Below are positions 55,329-64,000 of a stretch of 64,000 nucleotides of DNA, piece by piece. The DNA lies in contig NC_063054.1 in the NCBI RefSeq assembly GCF_018812025.1, positions 36,228,396 to 36,292,395 on the forward strand, in the 5' to 3' direction. The position numbers and the translations under genes are program-made. This DNA comes from Megalobrama amblycephala. Its lineage: Eukaryota; Chordata; Actinopteri; Cypriniformes; Xenocyprididae. The stretch's first letter is position 1, and each line of letters begins with the position of its first letter. The notes beneath the pieces were generated by a model. It did not search any database. It saw nothing but the letters and a program-made list of their open reading frames with translations, and had not been told where the DNA came from.

Positions 55329-55778
55329 TTAACAGTACATTAGCAACAAGCTAACGAAACATTTAGAAAGACAATTTACAAATATCACTAAAAATATCAT
55401 GATATCATGGATCATGTCAGTTATTATTGCTCCATCTGCCATTTTTCGCTATTGTTCTTGCTTGCTTACCTAGTCTGATGATTCAGCTGTGCACAGATCC
55501 AGATGTTAATACTGGCTGCCCTTGTCTAATGCCTTGAACATGAGCTGGCATATGCAAATATTGGGGGCGCACATATTAATGATCCCGACTGTTATGTAAC
55601 AGTCGGTGTTATGTTGAGATTCGCCTGTTCTTCGGAGGTCTTTTAAACAAATGAGATTTATATAAGAAGGAGGAAACAATGGAGTTTGAGACTCACTGTA
55701 TGTCATTTCCATGTACTGAACTCTTGTTATTCAACTATGCCGAGGTAAATTCAATTTTTAATTCTAGGGCACCTTTAA

Positions 55779-58700
55779 ACGGCAACTGAATGATTCGTTG
55801 ACATCACTGGAGTGACATTTCTTTGTGCAGATGTGTGCATGTCTGCATAAGTTCATGTACATGAGTTTGTGTCTACGTGTGATGTTAAAGCGGTGTGCAC
55901 ATATTAGTGTAGAGTGAAGGTCAAGGAAAAGACCTTCTATGAGCTCCGCTGACATTTGCCTGGCATTTTTGATTCACTGACGTCTTGCGATAGATCTTCC
56001 ATGCCTTGTTCTGGACGCTCAGAGCGAAAGCAGGTGATTATAGATGACCCGTTCGCTCTTTTGATGTTTGTGGAGGAATTCTGAAGGTGTTTCCTCTGCA
56101 GATTGGATATTAGAGGCCCAGGGTGATGCTTGGGGTTTGTCGTATGCTAATGTTGCATAAATTAATAATGCAATTTCACATGTCATCATGTGATGGGCTG
56201 TCTGTGGCATCAAATGCATTGCTCTACAACCTGCTGATTCTGCAAACGAAAATGCCGAGCTTTGTTTCATGTACAGTCGCTGTTCTAGGATCAGTGGGTA
56301 AGAGAAACTGCCATCTGTATGTCTCGTGAACAGACCGATCATGCCATACTGAACTCTCAAACGGCTGTCAGAATAAAGACCTGACGAGATTTGTCTTGGA
56401 GGTGAAAAGCTGTCTTGCGAAATTGACATGATGGGAGTGTGAGGGTGAAATTAGGATAGAATATGCCACCGCTACATATGTTACGCCTCCACTGTCTTTT
56501 GCTTTTTATAAAAATACAAACTATTTAATTTAGTTGGATAACTGTCGCTTCAATCCCATCCAACAGAAGCTGCAGAGTCGTGCGTAGTGCAGCAGGAATC
56601 AGAGTTCACCGATCACGTGACGAGATGACTGACAAGACCATGGCGGAGGATTCGGTGCACAACAGAGCCTAAAAGTGTCTGACAAATGTCTTATCTTGTA
56701 GAATGTACTCCGCCGCTCCATATCAAATCCCTATAGTCTTTGTCCTTATTCACAGAATACGCACATTCACGAAAGCAAAAGTAAAATGCGAGCACGCATT
56801 CAAACGCGATTTCAATACCATGCATTTTGAAAGCGGCTCCCTGATGCATACAAATATCTTCCCATATGAAAGCTATCTTAGGCTGGGCTGTGTAGTTGTA
56901 ACCATCTCTCAGCTCTGTATCATGCTTTTCATGTATTTTGTCATTGAGGAGGTACCTCGTAAGCTACCCGTCTTGTCACACCACTAATGGTAGATATTTT
57001 GATGTATCGATGGTCCAAAATGAAACTTTTTCCACACCTACTAAAGGCCTGATGAAAATTTACCAACCACAAATTTTGATTTTGTTCCCAATATATTAGT
57101 TTTTGTGGCTTAATATGAAGAATAGAGTTCTGAATAAACGTGATGAATAAAAAAATGATATTTTTGTTCACTGAGGTAGAAGATCTTCTTTGATAGGTCT
57201 TTGCTTTGATTTGAATCATTCACATCTTTTGCATTAGTCAGAGACACACTATTATTCTTTCAGTTTGATTTAATCCATATATTATGTTGCAAATCCTTAT
57301 AGAGTTACTAGCATTGGTGAGTAACTGAACAAATGCAGTTAATTGGGACTTAGCAAATATTGTCTTTCTACTTCAAAATTTCACATTTAGTTCAATATGT
57401 TTCTTGCCATTCCTGAGTGAAAATAGTTTCAAAGTAAATCCTACACCAATTTTTTTTTAATTGTTCCTAAAGATTCACCTCAAAGTCACATTGTGACACA
57501 TAAAGATGCATTGCACACACACAGTGTCATGCTTGATCTATAAAAGACTTGATCATTAATAACAATTATGAAGGCTGTGAATATGCGGTACACGATGATT
57601 AACATGATTAACCTACTCAAACTCTCATAATTTAGACATAAAAGCCCTGAGTGAGATCTTCATGTTTTCATGTGGGATTAGAGGACCTTTGCTTTACATT
57701 TACACTTTGAATGACAGGGTTTTTGTTGTTAATTCTGCAGTCTGCACACGGCGATGTTGCCAGCATTGAGTGTCATTAAATGACTTGTTTAAGTAGCCAG
57801 CTTTGAGTCAGACAAATGTCATATCATTTATTTTAATAAAGATCATTACATTACACAAATAAAATGACACATTTTATTTCCATATAGAACAATTTAGGTA
57901 ACTTTCTTGTGACTATTTCCTCTTGAGGTTTGATTTGTGAACACAATACCATAAGTATAAAGCTCTGTCTTTTCTTCCCTATAGGCTCTTTTCCTTCTGT
58001 CCAATAATCAGCCATTTTTCCTACTAACCGCAGCAACTGGTGTAGGTAGCTAACGTTTGGTAATATTTCCCCTGTTCCACCACGCAGGTTGCTCCCCCGC
58101 ACACTTTGGTTTCTATGGAGTTGGAACAGGTGCTTACCTCATTGCCACAGCAACAGTTTTTGATTAAGTCAAGATGATTTGTTGTAAAATCCAAACGGAA
58201 TGTTCAAACATTCCATGACCTCACAAATGCTACATTTAAATGCTCAGTTCATTGGCGTTTGTCTGGGCAGCTTGAACTAGTCTTGAATCTCATGTCATGG
58301 GCAGCAGATTAGCAGTTTCCCTCGTAATGATGTTCATGTGAATCTGAGCTTAATGAATGTGATGCTGTCAAATGTTACACGCTTCATTTCTAGACACTTT
58401 TCTCTCTTTAACTGGCAGAGAAATGTCACTTGACCCCTTTTTAGAAATGGTGAAAAGAAAGGACAGCGCTACAGCAAGGCTGCATTACAGGATCTTGCAT
58501 CTTTTTTGTCCCAGTTTATGTTCAGTGAGTGATGGTGTGATGTGTATTTATGAGAACATTAGGCTATGTAACTTCAGCAACAAAAAATATTTAAAAATGT
58601 TCATGTTCATTTTTGATGTAATAAACGTTTTTATTATTATATATACTCTCATATTGGTGCAAATTAATGAAAATGATTATGATGTTCATTTGATTAAAAA

Positions 58701-58789
58701 ATGTTTTTATACCAAAAAGCAAAATTCAGCAACAGTATTTATTATATTAAAAATATTTTGCACTAACAGTGAACAGCAATTTTTATACG
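55779..58789. other. Mostly single-copy, possibly intronic DNA
   Basis: No transposon ends seen. Some open frames (for example minus strand 56019-56429) lack any recognisable domain. 56110-56300 is a mixed-composition patch with several short palindromes that might be conserved non-coding DNA; this cannot be judged without alignment. Confidence 0.3.
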
Positions 58790-59321
58790 CTCAAAAAAAT
58801 TCTGGTTTAAAACCAACTCAAGTTGGGTTTAAAATGGACAAACCCAGCGATTGGGTTGTTTTGAACCAGTGGTTGGTTTAAATGTTTGCCCAACCTGCTG
58901 GACAGTTTTATTTAACCCAACTATTTTTTAAAAATGACTATATGTCTGACTTAAAATGAACATAAAATAGGTTGGAAATTATAAATCAGACACATAATTA
59001 ATAGAGGCAACAGTAATAATCAAAAGATGAACATTTATTAATAAGCAATTCAATAAATGTTTATTATCTAATTATTATTTATTAAACTTATTAGTAAATG
59101 TTCACTTATTAAACATATTAAGAAATGTTAATTTCCAACATACTTTGGGTTCATTTCAAGCAATATAGTAATTTTTAAACAATAGTTGAGTTAAATAAAA
59201 TTACCCAACAGATTGGGTCAAACATTTAACCCAACTGCTGGGTTAAAACAACCCAATCAATGGGTTTGTCCATTTTAAACCCAACTTGGGTTATTTTTTA
59301 ACTCAGCATTTTTTAGAGTGT
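58790..59321. repeat. MITE with AACCCAACTTGGGTT-type ends
   Basis: Left ACGCTCAAAAAAATTCTGG..., right CTCAGCATTTTTTAGAGTG. The subterminal text AACCCA/TGGGTT is repeated in both orientations at each end. AT-rich centre. Common cyprinid MITE. Confidence 0.7.
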
Positions 59322-59460
59322 GGCATTTATTAATGTTAAGTTATAAATATTCAGTTGTTCATTTATGTTGGGTCATATCACTTTAATCTTAATTCAGACC
59401 ACTTAATGTTTTAAAATGTATGCAGAAATTAACATTAACCTAGATTATTAAATGTGATCA

Positions 59461-59715
59461 CACTTTAGTTTAGGGTCCAATTCTCACTATTAACTGCAAT
59501 TTTTTGCCTTTTGCCTCAATAAACCACTAATTACTGCTTATTAATAGTTAGTAATGTAGTTGTTGAGTTTAGGTATTGGTTAGGATTAAGAGATGAATAA
59601 GGTCATGCAGAATAAGGTATTAATATCTGTTTTATAAGTGCTAATAAACAGCCTAGTAATATGCACGCTAATAAGCAACTAGTTAATAGTGAGAATTGAA
59701 CCCTAAACTAAAGTG
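59461..59715. repeat. MITE with CACTTTAGTTTAGGG ends
   Basis: Perfect 15-bp inverted ends CACTTTAGTTTAGGG / CCCTAAACTAAAGTG. Same family as the copy nested at 17146-17346. Second inverted arm AATTCTCACTATTAACT also visible. Confidence 0.9.
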
Positions 59716-60397
59716 TTTCTAAATACTATGAAAGTATTCTTCATTGTTAATTAATGATTGTAAAGTGTAACTGAATCTACTTTGCTACGGTGGCCGTTTG
59801 GTTGAAATGATGACGTATGTGAAGAAGACTCACTCTTTAGAGCCATTTCAGAGCAAATGCATAAATATTGAGATATTGAATATTGTCAAATGGCTTAAAA
59901 AGATCGAGATTCATGCTTTCCATCTCTTCACATGTCGGTGAGCTTTCATCTCCACGAGGAGATCAGGTCCTCTGAAAACACACAAACGCATGTGATTTTA
60001 CACACATATCGATTCTCTGCGTGATTCGGCAGTCTCAGATCAAAGCTGGTGTTTGTCATTTCGCTGTCATCACACATGAGTGACATTTGGACGAGGCTGC
60101 GTTACGTGCGTGCGTGATTGCTGAGAGTGACTGACGCTGATGTAATTACCGTGGAGTGGTGACACCTGTTATTGAGCACTTCGCCGTGTGTTTGCTAATC
60201 TATGCACCCAGCATGCATCAGGAAGACGAAGATTCATTTTACAGACCCAAAAAAAACTTTGGGTTGTGCACTGTTCAGCATTGAATTGAGACTCAAAAGA
60301 ACAGGGTTTATTATATGGATGGATGGATGGATGATAGGCAGACAGACAGTGGGAGAGCTGAGTGTGTTTGTGTTTCTCTGTCATAGAGTGTCTAGTG
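59716..60397. other. Single-copy-like DNA
   Basis: A short (GGAT)n run near 60316. No gene supported. Confidence 0.35.
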
Positions 60398-60585
60398 CAG
60401 TGTTTCCCAACCCTGTTTCTGGAGGCACACCAACACTGCACATTTTGCATGTCTCCTTTGTCTGACACACCCATTTCAGGTCTTGGAGTCTCTACTAATG
60501 AGCTGATGACTTGAATCATGTGTCTTTGATTAAAATGTGTGTGTTGGTGTTGGTGTGCCTCCAGGAACAGGGTTGGGAAACACTG
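60398..60585. repeat. hAT MITE with perfect 8-bp duplication
   Basis: 188 bp, CAGTGTTTCCCAACCCTG to CAGGGTTGGGAAACACTG. Target duplication GTCTAGTG at 60390-60397 and 60586-60593. Foldback structure nearly throughout. Confidence 0.95.
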
Positions 60586-61014
60586 GTCTAGTGTATCAGC
60601 GAGTGTCTGTCCTCACTCTCTTCATCTGTATATCTGGGTAACTCGTGCACTTTGAGGGCTGTTATTGGATATCAGACTGGGGGTTATTGAATCATTCCTG
60701 ACAGACCAATAGAGAGACATGTGAAAGATCAGCCCGCCGGCTCCAGAAGACGTGATCCAATCACTTGTGATAGAGTCCTTCTGACTGCAGTGCTTGATAT
60801 TGTCTTATAATACAAGACAATTGAACTTCACCTTTACTGCTGGTCTTCTGTTGCAGCGCAGTGTTTTAACCCATGAGTGAAACTGATGAAATAAGACAGT
60901 GGAGGTCATTAGGACGAAATATTACTGAGACTAAAGACAGTATCCATCATTGTGTCCATTACTTTAGCCTGATTGAGTGTGTATTTGTGTGTGTGAAGAA
61001 TGGAAGAATCTTTT
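60586..61014. other. Intergenic or intronic DNA
   Basis: No gene recognised. Confidence 0.35.
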
Positions 61015-61400
61015 ATTACGCCCCTTTCACAAGATGTAATATAAGTCTCTGGTGTCTCCAGAATGTGTCTGTGAAGTTTCAGCTCAAAATACCCCACAGA
61101 TCATTTATTATAGCTTGTCGAATTTGCCCCTATTTGGGTGTGAGCAAAAACACGCCATTTTTGTGTGTGTCCCTTTAAATGCAAATGAGCTGCTGCTCCC
61201 GCCCCCTTTCCAGAAGAGGGCGGAGCTTTAACAGCTCAACAACAACAAAGCTGGAGAATCTCACGCAGCCAAAATGACGAAAGTGTTCAGCCTTACATTG
61301 TTCAAACTGGAGTCGACACTGATGGAGAGACTCAGGAAGAAGTTACAACTTTTAGAATGAAACTGGTTGTTTCTGAATGGTTAGTGGATAAATTTATGTA
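61015..61400 (+). repeat. TTAA-group MITE fragment
   Basis: CCCCTTTCACAAGATGTAAT..., GTCCCTTTAAATGCAAATGAG, then CGGAGCTTTAACAGCTC. Inverted copy at 41290-41657. Ends blurred. Confidence 0.65.
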
Positions 61401-61930
61401 GTTACTATTACATTTTAGATTGTACAGATTTTACAAGAGTAGATGATTTACATATACATGTATGCATTTGGCAGACGTTTAATTCAAATTACCCATGACA
61501 TTATCATTATCATTTCATAAATACTGATCTGCTAAGCCAGAATACAGTGGAAGAATTTCGTCAGCAACGTTTAAACAGTCCAGTTTCCAGTCTTTGCAAA
61601 TGCGGCGTGTGGCTTCAGCAGCACGAGTGGAATCTCGTTACTCCAAGCAGACAGATGACTTTTGGAAACGCCTTGTTAAAGCTTGTGGAGAGGCGCTGAT
61701 AGAAGCATCTCTCTCTCTCTCTCTCTCTCTTTCAGTGGAGCTCGTTTTCTTCCTACACGAGCTGTACAAACATGACATTCAGCACTAACAGCCCCTAATA
61801 AGGCTCATTCAGGCGCCCTGACAGTGCCGGGGCCACTGGAGTCGTCTGGCGTGTCAGTGCAGCGTGGCAGGTTTCCAGTAGGAGGCCTTACAGTGAGATC
61901 GCCTTCCTGAGAAGAGATACAGAATATTAA
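61401..61930. other. Intergenic DNA with a short (CT)n
   Basis: (TC)n at about 61709-61731. No gene supported. Confidence 0.4.
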
Positions 61931-62470
61931 AGGGGATTTATTAGGCCCTTTTTCAAAGTCTTGATGTTGTTTTTGGGCTCTAGAGAACAGGTTTTCATGC
62001 TTGAATGTTCATTATTTTTCTCATATTCTCCATTGTTTCAGCTCCTCTCTTCCCAGTCTGTCAGTAACGCTCTGTTTATTTCCTGTCTCTATGAAGCCCC
62101 TCCTTCTGAAAAGCACACTGTGCTCTGATTGGTCGGCTGGGTCAGTGTGTTGTGATTGGTCAAGCGCTTCAAGCGTGTTTGGGAAATGTCCCACCCATTA
62201 CCATAACTGCCAGTTTCAACACACTACTAACTAACTCAACCAGGCCCCGCCCCTTTATTCTGCTTATGAATTATTTAAATGAGGAATATTGTGACGTGTT
62301 CGTTCCCAGAAGAAATCTGAAGACTACAATGGAGGCGTTTCAGGGAGTTCAGAAACAGTGACACTGATATAGAGGATAAGTCCTGCTGGAGGGACTTTGC
62401 AGCCCTTTTTAATGCTCAAACAGAAACACTAAAGAAAGATGAACATGAGAACAAGCATAATAGGTCCTCT
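61931..62470. repeat. TTAA element (AGGGGATTTATTAGGC ends)
   Basis: 540 bp. Left AGGGGATTTATTAGGCCC, right inverted AGAGGACCTATTATGC, related to the termini at 2739 and 53720. TTAA at 61927-61930 and 62471-62474. Interior with CCCGCCCC and ATTGGTC boxes. No THAP frame recognised. Confidence 0.75.
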
Positions 62471-62853
62471 TTAAGTGTCGGTGTTGTGATGGGAAACATG
62501 AGGGAGAACAATGTGTATTCCTGCTCGAGTGACGCTTTTAACTGTGATGCATTAGAGAACGGCAGCAGTATCGGCTCGTTATATGTGGGCACTAATGAAC
62601 TAATGTCAAGAGTATGGACAGCATTATCTCTACAGCTTTGTTAGGACCTCATTATGAAGGTATTTGCTTAGAGCTAGATATGACAGCATAGCATGAAAGC
62701 AGTTCAGTCAGGATCTATGTTTGTGTTTGTGTGCATATTAGTAGCACATGATGACTCGAGTACAGCATTCATCACTGCTTTCAAACCCCAGTGAGCTGGC
62801 AGTGTTTTTTATGGCATGCGGCTAGCGCACATGATTACTGTATGTTATGTTAA
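62471..62853. other. Intergenic DNA
   Basis: No gene recognised. Confidence 0.35.
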
Positions 62854-63373
62854 AGGGATAGTTCACCCAAAAATGAAAATTTGATGTTTTTCAGTAGAAC
62901 ACAAATGATGATTTTTAACTCCAACCGCTGCCGTCTGTCAGTCGTATAATGGCAGTAGATGGGAACTTCATCTATAAGAGTAAATAAAGCTTGCTTAGAC
63001 AAATCCAATTTAAACCCTGCGGCTCGTGACGACACATTGATGTCCTAAGACACGAAACGATCGGTTTGTGTGAGAAAGGTAAAAATGATATAAATACTGT
63101 TCGGTTTCTCACACAAACCGATCGTTTCGTGTCTTAGGACATTAATGTGTCGTCACGAGCCGCAGGGTTTAATTTGGATTTGTCTAAGCAAGCTTTATTT
63201 ACTCTTATAGTAGAAGTTCCCATCCACTAGCATTATTTGACTGACAGACGGCAGCGGTTGGAGTTAAAAATCATCATTTGTGTTCTGGTGAAGAAAAAAT
63301 GTCACCTACATCTTGGATGCGCTGGGGGTAAGCAGATAAACATCAAATTTTCATTTTTGGGTGAACTATCCCT
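62854..63373. repeat. Foldback MITE between TTAA sites
   Basis: 520 bp, AGGGATAGTTCACCC to GGTGAACTATCCCT, with arms of about 240 bp of high identity (for example CACACAAACCGATCGTTTCG inverted) and a loop near 63080-63100. TTAA at 62850-62853 and 63374-63377. Confidence 0.92.
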
Positions 63374-63377
63374 TTAA

Positions 63378-64000
63378 TATGCAGTTTGATGCAGGTGGTG
63401 ATGTGGCCAAAAAAGTAGATGGAATTCTGCAATTCTGCTTGTAATGTAAATCAGTGAGATCTAAGTAGACTACTTACATAAAATCATATAAATATCTGTT
63501 GTCGTTCTATATCTTCTGATAATATGTAATAGTAAGATGCTTAGTTTTGTAGTTGTTATTGTGGGGGGCAGAACATAATGCAATAATGCAATGCAATGTA
63601 ATACAATGATTATTGAGAGATGAACAAATAAACGTTCCTCAAAAATATCCATGTTATGTATGGATAATTAAATAACTCTAAGTTGCTTCATTCCAGTAAG
63701 TGTACATCTTGACATATTACTAACAATATAGAAGTTATTCTTACATTTACTTTATAAAAATCAGTAAAGATTTCACAGCAAAAAAAATATGAGCTGAAGG
63801 TGGAAGTTCAGGTGTCAGAAGTTGTGTATTAGATTGTGTGTGACACATTTTTTTTGTAATGTTTGTGATGCCTAAATTCACTTTCAGCATTTAAACAATT
63901 GATTAGTGCTTTATTTATATTTTTATTTAAGGGTCATTGACAAATAAGGTTTATAAAAGTGTAAAAAAACAAAAAAAAAACCATAATGGAGATATAATTA
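63378..64000. other. AT-rich DNA to the window edge
   Basis: No gene or element recognised. Confidence 0.4.

Larger units (their letters stand above)
53212..55774. repeat. TTAA element, host of a nested THAP element
   Basis: Left end AGGTGCCGAAGAACACG, right end AATTCTAGGGCACCT. TTAA at 53208-53211 (shared with the previous element) and 55775-55778. Without the nested 53720-55328 piece it is about 0.95 kb and collinear with 43806-44763. Confidence 0.88.

Noticed and set aside
24844..55778. Repeated TTAA-flanked blocks considered as a CRISPR-like array
   Set aside because: Unit sizes, spacing and vertebrate context exclude CRISPR; they are dispersed transposons.
56019..56429. 136-codon minus-strand frame
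   Set aside because: No domain, hydrophobicity pattern or splice context that supports a gene; length is within chance for this composition.
58372..58881. 169-codon plus-strand frame
   Set aside because: Its C-terminal part runs into the MITE at 58790 and the rest is low-complexity AT-rich DNA.
1..64000. tRNA genes or tRNA-derived SINEs
   Set aside because: No A-box/B-box pair or cloverleaf was recognised on either strand by eye; covariance scoring would be needed to exclude them fully.

Overview
The window looks like euchromatic genomic DNA of a teleost fish, most likely a cyprinid (carp, goldfish or zebrafish relative). That is inferred from the mixture of repeats: a chromodomain Ty3/Gypsy element, Tc1/mariner elements, hAT-like MITEs, L2/CR1-type LINE pieces, long foldback MITEs ending in TTAA, and rich microsatellites. 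There is no operon structure and no prokaryotic signal. No complete single-copy host gene with a known name could be recognised.

Positions 1-8600 are dense in mobile DNA: the end of a Ty3/Gypsy integrase, a RecQ-like helicase fragment, a THAP-bearing TTAA element piece, and then a complete, apparently intact chromovirus-type LTR retrotransposon (2869-8158). It has 496-bp LTRs that look identical, a 5-bp AATAT target duplication, open gag and pol frames, and an 11-nt self-complementarity between LTR and primer-binding site of the kind used by Tf1/sushi elements. A minus-strand LINE remnant follows.

Positions 9800-24700 hold a small cluster of divergent seven-transmembrane receptor genes. One is intact on the minus strand (9821-10630). 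Two tandem-duplicated copies lie on the plus strand. The second (21447-22262) is open end to end; the first (15603-18828) is split by a 2.4-kb DNA transposon with a TTTT duplication, which itself carries two further nested insertions. A promoter and exon-1 relic of a fourth copy lies at 24228-24660. Both plus-strand copies have GTG where an initiator ATG is expected.

Positions 24700-64000 are mostly non-coding. They contain a solo LTR with target duplication, several long foldback MITEs, a multi-level nest at 31.6-34.9 kb, a 1.65-kb tandem array built on a 16-bp TTTATTTA-type unit (38.4-40.1 kb), a CpG-rich candidate promoter and first exon of an unidentified gene (41.9-42.1 kb), a Tc1 element broken by a TTAA element (42.8-45.3 kb), hAT-like elements with 8-bp duplications, and a THAP-encoding TTAA element nested in another TTAA element (53.2-55.8 kb). 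The stretches between them (for example 55.8-58.8 kb) look single-copy and could be introns of a gene extending out of the window.

A unifying theme is a set of at least ten non-autonomous elements of different sequence that all begin 5'-AGG/AGT and sit between TTAA duplications. One of them encodes a THAP zinc finger, which points to a Kolobok-type transposition machinery having shaped this region.
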